Source: CAZMVY01 sp964617875
GTDB lineage: Bacteria > Planctomycetota > Phycisphaerae > UBA1845 > PWPN01
Assembly (NCBI GenBank): GCA_964617875.1
Contig: CAZUAI010000007.1
Location: forward strand, 1 to 64,000
Reading direction: 5' to 3'
DNA length: 64,000 bases
In this document: positions 34,094-42,511 of the stretch, in pieces
Numbering within the stretch: the stretch's first letter is position 1
Layout: each line of letters begins with the position of its first letter
Notes under the pieces: generated by a model
Databases searched by the model: none
What the model was told of the DNA's origin: nothing
Seen by the model: the letters and a program-made list of their open reading frames with translations, nothing else
Translations under genes and position numbers: made by a program

Positions 34094-35203
34094 TCACAGG
34101 TTCGCCAGTCGCTGCCGCCGATCATGCTCCTGAAGGGCCTCGAGCAATTCATCCATCTCCCCCATCATGATCCGGTCGAGCGAGTACAGATCGAGGTTGA
34201 TCCGGTGATCGGAGCAACGGTTCTGCGGGAAGTTGTAGGTACGGATCCGCTGGCTGCGGTCTCCGGAACCGATCATCGTACGACGCGTCTGGTCGCGCTC
34301 GGCCCGCTTCGCCTGCATGAAGTGGTCGTACACGCGCGACAGCATCAGCCGCCGGGCCTTCGCGCGGTTCTTGTGCTGGCTCTTCTCGTCCCGCATCGAC
34401 ACGGTGATGCCCGTCGGAATGTGCTCGAGCCGGATAGCCGATGACACCTTGTTGACGTTCTGCCCGCCCGGCCCGCCGGCCCGCGATACGTGCTCAAGCA
34501 CGTCCTTGTCCCAGTCGATCCTGACATCCAGCTCTTCCGGTTCCGGCAACACGGCCACCGTGGCCGCGGACGTGTGGATCCGCCCCTGCGCCTCCGTCTT
34601 CGGCACGCGTTGCACGCGGTGCCCGCCCCCTTCGTAGCCGAAATGCCGGTAGACGCCCTCCCCCTTCACGTTCAAGACGACTTCCTTGAACCCCCCGATG
34701 TCGGTCGGCGAGGAATCCATCAACTCGACCGTGAACCCCTTGCGCTCCGCGTACCGCACGTACATGTCGAACAGGTTCCGCGCGAACAGTGCCGCCTCCT
34801 CGCCGCCCGTGCCCGCCCGGATCTCCACGATCACCGAGCCGATGGCCGCATCCTCGTCCGTCACGAGCAGGCCGAGGATGCGGTCGAACTGCGCCGCCAT
34901 CTTCTCCGCCAGCTGCGCCGCCTCCGCATGGGCCATCTCGCGCAGCTCCGCATCCGTGTCGGCCGCCGCCGCCATCGCCCGGCTCTCCTCCAGCTGCTGC
35001 TCGAGCCGCCGATACTCCCGATACGGGTCCACGATCCGCCGCAGCCGCCCGTGTTCCTTGGCCAGCGTAACGATGCGGGCGCCCTCGGAGGCGACCTCCG
35101 GGCGGTTCATCTCTGCCGTGATCTCCTCGTACCGCCGCTCGACCTCCGCGAGCTTCGCCGCGACGGACTCTCTCGCCGCCGATGTAAGTGCCTCCGCCGT
35201 CAT
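34094..35203 (-). CDS. prfA: Peptide chain release factor 1
   Basis: A 369-aa release factor that reads UAA and UAG and triggers hydrolysis of peptidyl-tRNA on the ribosome. The GGQ motif is in RAGGPGGQNVNK, and the stop-codon reading PxT tripeptide of RF1 is present as PKT in RVPKTEAQGRIHTSA, which separates it from RF2. The coiled N-terminal domain and C-terminal IRTYNFPQNRCSDHRI match the family. I start at ATG 35203; upstream in-frame ATGs (35230, 35257) exist. It lies downstream of rpmE on the same strand, a common arrangement, although prmC does not follow. Confidence 0.94.
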   Translation of the reverse strand: MTAEALTSAARESVAAKLAEVERRYEEITAEMNRPEVASEGARIVTLAKEHGRLRRIVDPYREYRRLEQQLEESRAMAAAADTDAELREMAHAEAAQLAEKMAAQFDRILGLLVTDEDAAIGSVIVEIRAGTGGEEAALFARNLFDMYVRYAERKGFTVELMDSSPTDIGGFKEVVLNVKGEGVYRHFGYEGGGHRVQRVPKTEAQGRIHTSAATVAVLPEPEELDVRIDWDKDVLEHVSRAGGPGGQNVNKVSSAIRLEHIPTGITVSMRDEKSQHKNRAKARRLMLSRVYDHFMQAKRAERDQTRRTMIGSGDRSQRIRTYNFPQNRCSDHRINLDLYSLDRIMMGEMDELLEALQEHDRRQRLANL

Positions 35204-35324
35204 GCGCCTGACTCCCGCTCGCCCCGCACCCATCCTCGCCGCACATAAAACCGCCACGCCGCCGGGCGTGCGTCACCGCAAACGCGGACGCACTCTCGGC
35301 GGCGTGGCGTGTGTTTCCGTCCGG

Positions 35325-35567
35325 CTAAGCCTTCGGCGCGGCCTTCTCCTTCGCCGGCTTCTTGAAGTACGTCCCCCCGTATTTGCGCTGGAACTTCTCC
35401 ACGCGTCCGGCGGTATCAACGAACTTCTGCTGGCCGGTGAAAAACGGATGGCAGGACGAGCACATTTCGACGTTGATCGCCGGCTTTGTGCTCCGCGTCT
35501 TGAAGCTGCTGCCGCAGCCGCACGTCACCGTACACTCGACGTATTTTGGATGAATGTCTGGCTTCAT
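35325..35567 (-). CDS. rpmE: 50S ribosomal protein L31
   Basis: An 80-aa L31 of the zinc-binding (C+) type: the cysteines CGC near residue 16 and CSSC near residue 37 form the zinc ribbon. Family hallmarks include the start MKPDIHPKYVECTVTC, then HPFFTGQQKFVDTAGRVEKF. The C-terminal Lys/Ala-rich tail (KKPAKEKAAPKA) is as in many members. A sigma-70-like promoter lies just upstream (35609-35637). Confidence 0.96.
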   Translation of the reverse strand: MKPDIHPKYVECTVTCGCGSSFKTRSTKPAINVEMCSSCHPFFTGQQKFVDTAGRVEKFQRKYGGTYFKKPAKEKAAPKA

Positions 35568-35608
35568 AGTCTCACCGCATAGCGCGTCACCCTGGACGCG
35601 AGCCCTGT

Positions 35609-35637
35609 AGTATAGTCGATCGGGATCGATGCGCCAA
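35609..35637 (-). promoter_or_regulatory. Promoter of rpmE-prfA
   Basis: On the minus strand, TTGGCG (35632-35637), a 17-nt spacer, and TATACT (35609-35614). The predicted start of transcription is about 35 nt upstream of the rpmE ATG. It is among the best promoters in the window. Confidence 0.65.
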
Positions 35638-35729
35638 TAGCCATTGCCGGACCGAAGCAGGTCCGACCCGACAGCCCGTCATCGGCACGTCGCCAAACGC
35701 CTCAAGCGCCTGGGACAAAAGAGATTACG

Positions 35730-36251
35730 TCACGGCGCCGCCGCGGAGGACTTCCCGCTCTTCGCCGCGCCGGTCCCGCCCGGAGGCGCGGCCGGCTCCA
35801 CAAGCGGGAACTCCGCGCTCATGCGGTCCAGGATCGGCCGCATGCGTGTCAGGGCCGCGCCCGCGGCTTTTCCATCCTTCGCCGCCGCCGCCCGCTGGAG
35901 GCCCTCGATCTCACGCAGCAGGCTCGTGCAGTATTCCCGCATCTTTGCCGGATTGCCGCACGTATTCGCCTGGCCCATCAGCTTCCGCACATACTTCGAC
36001 CAGTCTGCCGAATCATCGTCCAGCTCTTCCCAGTCGCGGTCCTTCAAGTCCTTCTGGACCGTCCGCTCCTGGTCAAGAACCTTCTCGAGATCGCGTGCGT
36101 ACGGCGTACGCCGCTCCCGCGGGCCGCCGCCCTCACCGACGGAGCCGGTGTTGATCTGCACGTCCGGGATCCGCGTGTCCACATTCACACACCCGGCGAA
36201 AACCGCAAGCATGCCTGTCACCGCCGCCACCCGCACGAATCCGCGCAGCAT
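35730..36251 (-). CDS. Lipoprotein of unknown function
   Basis: A 173-aa protein with a lipoprotein signal peptide (VRVAAVTGMLAVFAGC, lipobox ending at Cys). The mature part is charged and mostly helical (RDLEKVLDQERTVQKDL, REYCTSLLREIEGLQ), with two more cysteines that could form a disulfide, and a Pro/Gly/Ala-rich C-terminus. ATG 36251 has GAGGAGG about 7 nt upstream. I do not recognise the family. Confidence 0.75.
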   Translation of the reverse strand: MLRGFVRVAAVTGMLAVFAGCVNVDTRIPDVQINTGSVGEGGGPRERRTPYARDLEKVLDQERTVQKDLKDRDWEELDDDSADWSKYVRKLMGQANTCGNPAKMREYCTSLLREIEGLQRAAAAKDGKAAGAALTRMRPILDRMSAEFPLVEPAAPPGGTGAAKSGKSSAAAP

Positions 36252-36336
36252 AGGACGCCTCCTCAGCCGCTCACCGCAAGGCCGTCGGCTCACCATCCGT
36301 TGCACGCACTGACACGCAAACGACCGAATCGTTTGC

Positions 36337-37518
36337 CTACTTCACATCGGCCAGCTTGATCGGCTTCCGTTTCTCTGCCGACAGCAGGGCCGCTTCGAGT
36401 ACCCGCTGCGTCTCGTAGGCGTCCGCAAACGTCGGGATCGGCACCTCCGGCGACCTGCCGGCCAGCACGTTCACGATGTCCGCCGCCTCGTTGATGAACC
36501 CATGCTCATAACCGAGGATGTGGGCCGCCGGCCACCAGTTCCGCACGTACGGATGCGAACCGTCGGTACACATGATATTCGTCCACCCCTGCACGCTCGC
36601 GTCGTCGCTCGCGTCGTAGTACCAGAGCCGGTTCATGTCCTCGAAGTTGAACCTCACGGCCCCCTTCTCCCCGTGGATCTCGAACCCATTCCAGTTCTTG
36701 CAGCCCGTGGCGAATCGCGTCGCCTCAAAGCTGGCCACCGCCCCCTGCCTGAACCGCGCGAGGAAGAGCACCGCATCATCCACCGTCACCTTGCCCTTCC
36801 GCGCCCCGCCCTTCGACCCGGCCGCGATGCCGCCCGCCGCGGTCGCCGTCGGCAGCGTCCGCTCCTTGATGAACGTCTCCGCGATGGCGCCGGAAATCTC
36901 CACGATCTCGTCACCCGTGACGAAACGCGCCATGTCAATGATGTGCGCGTTCAGATCCCCGTGCGCCCCGCTCCCCGCCAGCTCCTTGACGAACCGCCAG
37001 AGCAACGGCACCTGCGGCCCCGCCCAGTCCTGCAGGTATACGCAGCGGACGTGGTAGATGCGCCCGATCTTGCCCGCCTTCACAAGGCGATGCGCCAGGC
37101 CCACCGCCGGGCAGCGCCGGTAGTTGTACCACACAAACGTCTTGACCTTCTGCTTCCTCGCCAGTTCCACCATCTGCCGCGCTTCCTTGAGCGTTGCCGA
37201 CAGCGGTTTCTCGCACGCAACGGCCTTGCCCGCCTTCATCGCCTCGATCGCCATTGGCGCGTGCATGTTGTTCGGGCTCACCACGTCCACAAGATCGATC
37301 GCCGGATCGTGAACGACCTGCTCCCAGTTGTCCGCGAAGTTCTGCCAGCCCCATCGCTCGGCAAACACTTCCGGCTTCTCGCTCGGCATGCCAAACGTCG
37401 TGTGCATCACCGGCTTGAGCGGCAGGTCGAAAAACTTCGCCGCCTTCAGCCACGCATTGCTGTGGGTCCGCCCCATGAAGCCCTGGCCCAGCAGGGCCAC
37501 GTTGCACGTCTTCGCCAT
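36337..37518 (-). CDS. Gfo/Idh/MocA oxidoreductase, cytoplasmic
   Basis: A 393-aa NAD(P)-dependent dehydrogenase-like protein. The Rossmann start (NVALLGQGFMGRTHSNAW) and EKP motif (AVACEKPLSATL, Lys probably catalytic) are present, and the C-terminal domain continues with HGDLNAHIIDMARFVTGDE, where His and Asp are family active-site positions. Unlike the copy at 649-1938 it has no signal peptide. ATG 37518 has AGGAGA 8 nt upstream. Likely substrates are inositols or modified sugars. It is divergent from rex, with about 540 bp between. Confidence 0.88.
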   Translation of the reverse strand: MAKTCNVALLGQGFMGRTHSNAWLKAAKFFDLPLKPVMHTTFGMPSEKPEVFAERWGWQNFADNWEQVVHDPAIDLVDVVSPNNMHAPMAIEAMKAGKAVACEKPLSATLKEARQMVELARKQKVKTFVWYNYRRCPAVGLAHRLVKAGKIGRIYHVRCVYLQDWAGPQVPLLWRFVKELAGSGAHGDLNAHIIDMARFVTGDEIVEISGAIAETFIKERTLPTATAAGGIAAGSKGGARKGKVTVDDAVLFLARFRQGAVASFEATRFATGCKNWNGFEIHGEKGAVRFNFEDMNRLWYYDASDDASVQGWTNIMCTDGSHPYVRNWWPAAHILGYEHGFINEAADIVNVLAGRSPEVPIPTFADAYETQRVLEAALLSAEKRKPIKLADVK

Positions 37519-37963
37519 CGCGGAATCTCCTGAACGTGTGTCCTCACGCCGACCGGTGCCTCCGATGGTCCCCACGTCGGCTGTATATGGGACTATTCTC
37601 TACTGCCTGCACCCGCACCGGTCAAGCGAACACCCTTGCACACGCCAACCCCCGCCGAATGTCACCTGTCCAGAACCGCGATTCTCCGACCTGACGCCCC
37701 CGCCATCCCCTGCGCCCCCCCGCTTGCTCACACATGCAATTCACCCCGCCCGCCTCCAACTCCGTATCCTTCCCTCGCGTCACATGCTGGCAACCCCCAG
37801 CCACGCCAACCTTACCCCCATAACCGCTGGGGGTGTCCCGGCAGCGGCCCCACTCGCAGTCACTCGCTTCCAGTCGCCCCGACGGGCTGCCCAATATCGC
37901 ACCGCACAGGTCCCATTTCGTCCACCAAGCCGCCCCTTTTGGCGCTTTTTTGCCGAAAACCCC

Positions 37964-37992
37964 TTGACACACACCGATAGGCTTCGTAGGCT
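37964..37992 (+). promoter_or_regulatory. Promoter of the rex-hydrogenase operon
   Basis: TTGACA (37964-37969), a perfect -35, then a 17-nt spacer and TAGGCT (37987-37992). The first Rex operator begins within the -10 hexamer, so bound Rex would block RNA polymerase. Confidence 0.65.
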
Positions 37993-38025
37993 GTGATACG
38001 GCTCACAATGTGATGCGTTTCACAG
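37991..38025 (+). promoter_or_regulatory. Two adjoining Rex operators
   Basis: CTGTGATACGGCTCACAA (37991-38008) and ATGTGATGCGTTTCACAG (38008-38025) each fit the Rex consensus TTGTGA-N6-TCACAA with one or two mismatches. They share one base and have centres 17 bp apart, and they cover the -10 and transcription start region. Rex leaves such sites when NADH is high, so the hydrogenase operon should be induced under reducing conditions. Confidence 0.82.
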
Positions 38026-38054
38026 CGACCGAGCTTGTGCCGGAACGATCGGCT

Positions 38055-38693
38055 ATGACGCCCGAAAAGACCGTCGAGCGACTCAGCCTCTACCGTCGTC
38101 TGCTCCACGACATGGAGTCAGCGTCTATACCGAGCGTCTATTCCCACGAACTCGCCGCCAAGGCCGGCGTCACCCCCGCACAATTGCGCCGTGACCTGAT
38201 GCCGATCGGTCATATGGGCAGCCCGACGAAGGGCTATGCCGTTCGACCGCTGGCCGATGCTATCGGCGCGTTCCTCGACCCGCCGGAACCCGAAGGTGTC
38301 GCCCTGGTCGGCGTCGGCAACCTGGGGCGGGCCATCCTGGCGTTCTTTGCCGGCCGCCGTCCCAAGCTCACGATCACGGTCGCATTTGACAGCGACCCCG
38401 ACAAGGCCGGCCGCATCATCCACGGTTGCCGTTGCCATTCCACCGATGAAATCCCCCAGCGGATTCCCGAACTCGGCATCCGCGTGGCGATCCTCACGAT
38501 CCCGGCCCCCGCGGCCCAGCCCGTGGCCGACGCGCTCTGCCGGGCGGGCGTCTGCGGGCTTCTCAACTTCGCACCCGTGCCCCTGCGGGTGGGCCCCGGG
38601 GTTTACGTGGAGGATATCGATATGACGACCTCGTTGGAAAAAGTCGCCTTTTTTGCCAGGCAGAACACTGCCAGGAAGGACGCGATGAAATGA
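38055..38693 (+). CDS. rex: Redox-sensing transcriptional repressor Rex
   Basis: A 212-aa Rex repressor. The winged-helix domain includes SVYSHELAAKAGVTPAQLRRDL, the family's recognition region. The NAD(H)-binding Rossmann domain has VALVGVGNLGRAILAF and VAFDSDPDKAGR, and the domain-swapped C-terminal helix follows. It represses genes when NAD+ exceeds NADH. The gene starts the hydrogenase operon and has Rex boxes in its own promoter, so autoregulation is expected. I chose ATG 38055; an in-frame GTG at 38010 lies inside the operator and is unlikely. It overlaps the next gene by 4 nt. Confidence 0.92.
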   Translation: MTPEKTVERLSLYRRLLHDMESASIPSVYSHELAAKAGVTPAQLRRDLMPIGHMGSPTKGYAVRPLADAIGAFLDPPEPEGVALVGVGNLGRAILAFFAGRRPKLTITVAFDSDPDKAGRIIHGCRCHSTDEIPQRIPELGIRVAILTIPAPAAQPVADALCRAGVCGLLNFAPVPLRVGPGVYVEDIDMTTSLEKVAFFARQNTARKDAMK

Positions 38694-39172
38694 GCACTGC
38701 GGACCTCGAATTGATTCTCAAGAAGTTCCCGAACGCCGGCCGGGACGCCCTGATCCCGATCCTGCAGGAGGTGCAGGAAGCGCAGGGCTATCTCTCGAAA
38801 GAGGCGGTCGTGCGGATCGGAAAGCACCTGTCGCTGCCGACGAGCAAGATCTACGGCGTGGCGACCTTTTACAATCAGTTCCGGTTCCAGGCGCGCGGCA
38901 AGCACCATTTCATGGTCTGCCGCGGCACGGCCTGCCATGTGAAGGGCTCCGCGAAGGCCCTCGAAATGCTGATGAAGACGCTGAAGCTCAAGCCCGGGCA
39001 GACGTCGCGGGACAAGCTGTTCAGTCTTGAGGTGGTCGCCTGCATGGGCGCGTGCGGGCTGGCCCCCGTGGTCAATCTCAACGGCGAGTTCCACGCCAAG
39101 GTCACGCCGAAGAAACTCGCCAGGATCATCGCAAACTGCCGCGAAAAGGAGGCGACGAATGTCCAAGCCTGA
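38690..39172 (+). CDS. hydC: Hydrogenase HydC/NuoE-like [2Fe-2S] subunit
   Basis: A 160-aa thioredoxin-fold ferredoxin of the NuoE/HydC family. The four ligands of the [2Fe-2S] cluster are present: Cys pair in VCRGTACHVKGS and Cys pair in ACMGACGLAP. The N-terminal helical domain includes EAQGYLSKEAVVRIGKHLS. In multimeric [FeFe]-hydrogenases this subunit passes electrons within the complex with HydB and HydA, both encoded next. It overlaps rex by 4 nt and the downstream gene by 14 nt, so the subunits are translationally coupled. Confidence 0.9.
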   Translation: MSTADLELILKKFPNAGRDALIPILQEVQEAQGYLSKEAVVRIGKHLSLPTSKIYGVATFYNQFRFQARGKHHFMVCRGTACHVKGSAKALEMLMKTLKLKPGQTSRDKLFSLEVVACMGACGLAPVVNLNGEFHAKVTPKKLARIIANCREKEATNVQA

Positions 39173-42100
39173 AGCCACCACCCCCGCGACGGCCGGTCGT
39201 TGCTGGGAAACGCTCCCCTGGCCGGCCCCGGAACTCCTCGAGAGCATGAAGGTCGGCCCGTTCGCCGCCGCCCGGGCCGCGGGCCAGGCGAAGTACGACT
39301 CGCTCGTCAGCGGCCTGCGGCGCGAACGCGTCGGCAAGCCGATCCTGTACGTCGGGGCCGGCACCTGCGGTCTGGGCGCCGGCGCGGCCAAGACGATCGA
39401 GGCCGCACGCAACTACGTGAAGGTCCACCAGATCGCCGCCGACGTCATCGAGGTCGGCTGCATCGGGCTCTGCTCGGAAGAACCGATCCTCGACGTGCAG
39501 TTGCCCGGCCGGACCCGCATCAGCTTCGGCAACGTCACGGGCGACAAGGTTCCCGAGCTGCTCGAGCAGGTGTTCGCGCTGGACGCGCCGGCCGACATGG
39601 CCCTCGGCCAGTTCCGCCCCGACAACGATGAGACGAAGACGTGGGACTCCATCCCCTGGCTTGACGAGCATCCGTTCATGGCGATGCAACGCCGCGTCGT
39701 CCTCATCAACAGCGGCATCATCGACCCCGGCAGCATCGACGAGTACATCGCCCGCGGCGGCTACTCGGCCCTCGCGAAGGCCCTGAAGACGAAGACGCCG
39801 GACGAGATCTGCAACATCGTGGAGGCGTCCGGCCTGCGCGGGCGCGGCGGCGGCGGCTTCCCGACGGGCAAGAAGTGGAAGTTCGCCCGCGCCACCGCGT
39901 CGGATCAGAAGTACCTGATCTGCAATGCCGATGAGGGCGACCCGGGGGCGTTCATGGACCGGGCCGTCGGCGAGAGCGATCCGCACCGCCTGATCGAAGG
40001 CATGGCGATCGCCGCCTACGCCATCGGCGCCACCAAGGCGTACATCTACATCCGCGCGGAGTACCCGCTGGCCGTGGCCCGCCTCAAGGAAGCGATTGCC
40101 CAGGCGAAGGCCTACGGTCTGATCGGCCACAACATCCTCAACAGCGGCAACAACCTCGACATCATCATCAAGATGGGCGCCGGGGCGTTCGTGTGCGGCG
40201 AGGAGACGGCCCTGATCCACAGCATCGAGGGCAAGCGCGGCATGCCGCGGCCCCGCCCGCCGTTCCCGGCCGTCCAGGGCCTCTTCGGCAAGCCCACGGT
40301 CATCAACAACGTCGAGACCCTCGCCAACCTCCCGCTGATCATCGAGCACGGGGCCGAGTGGTACGCCGCCATGGGCACGCCCGGCAGCAAGGGCACCAAG
40401 GTGTTCGCGATCTCCGGCATGGTCCGCCGTACGGGCCTCGTCGAGATCCCCATGGGCACGACGCTCCGCCAGGTCGTGTTCAACGTCGCCGGCGGCATTC
40501 CCGGCGGCCGGAAGTGCAAGGCCGTGCAGATCGGCGGACCGTCCGGCGGCTGCGTGCCGGAGGCCCACCTCGACATCCCGACCGACTACGAGGCCCTCAA
40601 GAACTTCGGCACGATCATGGGATCCGGCGGTCTCGTCGTCGTCGATGAAAACACGTGCATGGTGGATTTCGCGAAGTTCTTCATGGAGTTCATCCAGAGC
40701 GAGTCGTGCGGCAAGTGCATTCCGTGCCGCGAAGGGACCCGCCGGATGCTCGAGATCCTCCAGGCAATCACCCGGCCGCGCCGCAAGGAAGAGGACGTGG
40801 ACGCCCTCCTCCGGTTCCAGGGGATCATGTACCTCAAGGAACTGGGCGAGATGATCAAGGCGACGAGTCTCTGCGGCCTCGGCCAGACGGCGCCGAACCC
40901 CGTGCTCAGCACGCTGCAGTGGTTCCGCGACGAATACGAGGCGCACGTGTACGATCGCCGCTGCCCCGCCGGCGCGTGCAAGGAACTCGTGGGCGCCCCC
41001 TGCCAGAACACGTGCCCGGCCGGCACCGAGGTCTGGCGTTACGTCGCCCACATCGCCCGCGGCGAGTACAAGGAGGCGTACAAGGTCATCCGCGACGCGC
41101 TGCCGTTCCCGTCGGTGTGCGCCCGTGTGTGCCATCATCCGTGCGAGTACCAGTGCCGCGCGGGCGCCACAGGGGGCGAGCCGATCGCCGTACGGACGCT
41201 GAAGCGCTTCGTCGTGGACCGCGTCTCGGCCAACACGTACGCGCCGGAGGTCAAGCCCGCCGCACCCGACGCCCCGAAGATCGCCGTCGTCGGCGCCGGA
41301 CCGTCGGGCCTCACGGCGGCCTACTACCTCGGCGTCATGGGTTACCCGGTGACCGTGTTCGAACGCGAGGACCAGGCCGGCGGCATGCTCGCCGGCGCCA
41401 TCCCCGAGTACCGCCTCTCGCGCAGCCAGTTGCGGTACGAGATTGACCGGATGCTCGTGTCCAACGTCGAACTCCGCTACAACCAGGCCCTGGGGCGCGA
41501 CTTCACGCTCGACGACCTGCTCACCAGACAGGGCTTCAAGGCCGTCTACATCGCCACCGGCGCGCACCACAGCCGCCGGATGGGCACCCCCGGCGAAGAC
41601 TGCCACGAAGGCGTCATCCCCGGGATCGAGTTCCTGAAGGCCTACAACCTCCACGGCCGCGAGATGGGCCGCGGCCGCGTCGGCGTGATCGGCGGCGGGA
41701 ACTCCGCCATCGACGCCGCCCGCGTCGCGCTTCGCCAGAAGCGTGTCGAGAAGGTCACCGTGTTCTACCGGCGCACGCAGGCCGAGATGCCGGCGTACCG
41801 CGAGGAGATCGACGCCGCCGAAGAGGAGGGGATCGAGATCCGCACGCTGGTCGCGCCCGTCGAGGTCCTGTCCAAGGACGGGAAACTGGCGGGGATCAAG
41901 CTCGTCAACTGCAAGCTGGGCGACACGGACGCCTCCGGCCGCCGACAGCCCGTGCCGATCCCCGACACGGAACACATCGTCGAGCTGGACACGCTCATCG
42001 TCGCCATCAGCGAACAGCCCGAGACCGACGGAATGACCGGCCTGGACCTCAACCGGGACGGCACCCTGCGGATCAACCGGGAGTCGCTCATGACGAACCG

Positions 42101-42443
42101 CCCGGGCGTCTTCGCCGGCGGCGACGTCGTGACCGGCCCGAACAGCGTCGTCGATGCGATCGCGGCGGGCAAGAAGGCCGCCCTGATGATCAGCAACTAC
42201 GTCAGCGGCAGGCTCCTCCGGACGCTCCCCAAGGTGCGGCTGCCGGACTTCTACATCGAGCCGGTGCAGACCCGCGAGGAGGACGAAGGCGAGGGCGCCC
42301 ACCGCGTAGAGCCGCCTCTGCTGACCGTCTCGAAACGGCGGAAGAACTTCGCCGAAGTCGAACTGTGTATTTCGGAGGAGCAGGCCCGCTGCGAGGCGGG
42401 ACGGTGCCTCCGCTGCGATCTGGAGTTCACGCACCCGGGGTGA
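39159..42443 (+). CDS. hydB: HydB/NuoF-like subunit fused to GltD/NfnB-like oxidoreductase
   Basis: A 1094-aa fusion. Residues about 1-140 form a thioredoxin-like domain with three candidate ligand Cys (GTCGLGAGA and CIGLC); the usual fourth is missing. Residues about 170-600 are NuoF-like: FMN/NADH loop GLRGRGGGGFPTGKKW, NADEGDPGAFMDR, and a 4Fe-4S site SCGKCIPCREG with a distal Cys in SLCGLGQT. From about 615 a GltD/NfnB-like module follows, with CQNTCPAG and CARVCHHPCEYQC cluster motifs, FAD site VVGAGPSGLTAAY, NAD(P) site GVIGGGNSAIDAA and a closing FAGGDVVTG. It should couple NAD(H), NADP(H) and hydrogenase chemistry. AGGAGG precedes ATG 39159. Confidence 0.9.
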   Translation: MSKPEATTPATAGRCWETLPWPAPELLESMKVGPFAAARAAGQAKYDSLVSGLRRERVGKPILYVGAGTCGLGAGAAKTIEAARNYVKVHQIAADVIEVGCIGLCSEEPILDVQLPGRTRISFGNVTGDKVPELLEQVFALDAPADMALGQFRPDNDETKTWDSIPWLDEHPFMAMQRRVVLINSGIIDPGSIDEYIARGGYSALAKALKTKTPDEICNIVEASGLRGRGGGGFPTGKKWKFARATASDQKYLICNADEGDPGAFMDRAVGESDPHRLIEGMAIAAYAIGATKAYIYIRAEYPLAVARLKEAIAQAKAYGLIGHNILNSGNNLDIIIKMGAGAFVCGEETALIHSIEGKRGMPRPRPPFPAVQGLFGKPTVINNVETLANLPLIIEHGAEWYAAMGTPGSKGTKVFAISGMVRRTGLVEIPMGTTLRQVVFNVAGGIPGGRKCKAVQIGGPSGGCVPEAHLDIPTDYEALKNFGTIMGSGGLVVVDENTCMVDFAKFFMEFIQSESCGKCIPCREGTRRMLEILQAITRPRRKEEDVDALLRFQGIMYLKELGEMIKATSLCGLGQTAPNPVLSTLQWFRDEYEAHVYDRRCPAGACKELVGAPCQNTCPAGTEVWRYVAHIARGEYKEAYKVIRDALPFPSVCARVCHHPCEYQCRAGATGGEPIAVRTLKRFVVDRVSANTYAPEVKPAAPDAPKIAVVGAGPSGLTAAYYLGVMGYPVTVFEREDQAGGMLAGAIPEYRLSRSQLRYEIDRMLVSNVELRYNQALGRDFTLDDLLTRQGFKAVYIATGAHHSRRMGTPGEDCHEGVIPGIEFLKAYNLHGREMGRGRVGVIGGGNSAIDAARVALRQKRVEKVTVFYRRTQAEMPAYREEIDAAEEEGIEIRTLVAPVEVLSKDGKLAGIKLVNCKLGDTDASGRRQPVPIPDTEHIVELDTLIVAISEQPETDGMTGLDLNRDGTLRINRESLMTNRPGVFAGGDVVTGPNSVVDAIAAGKKAALMISNYVSGRLLRTLPKVRLPDFYIEPVQTREEDEGEGAHRVEPPLLTVSKRRKNFAEVELCISEEQARCEAGRCLRCDLEFTHPG

Positions 42444-42511
42444 CCCGCGCGTGAGCCGCCGAGACAGGGAACCGATACCGAGAAAACGATCCGAAACCTG
42501 ACATACGAGGT

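Larger units (their letters stand above)
37519..38054. other. Intergenic region upstream of rex
   Basis: 536 bp between the divergent oxidoreductase and rex. From about 37590 to 37940 the plus strand is strikingly rich in C and poor in G, unlike the rest of the window. It contains the perfect stem ACCCCCA-taaccgc-TGGGGGT (37814-37834). The rex promoter and two operators are at its right end. No protein-like frame is seen in the C-rich part. Confidence 0.6.

Noticed and set aside
39126..42434. Long minus-strand open frame antisense to hydB
   Set aside because: Antisense frames lacking stops are common in GC-rich genes. Its translation has no domain and a Val/Leu/Arg-rich shadow composition. 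The same applies to the antisense frames at 49405-52029 and 44121-46640.
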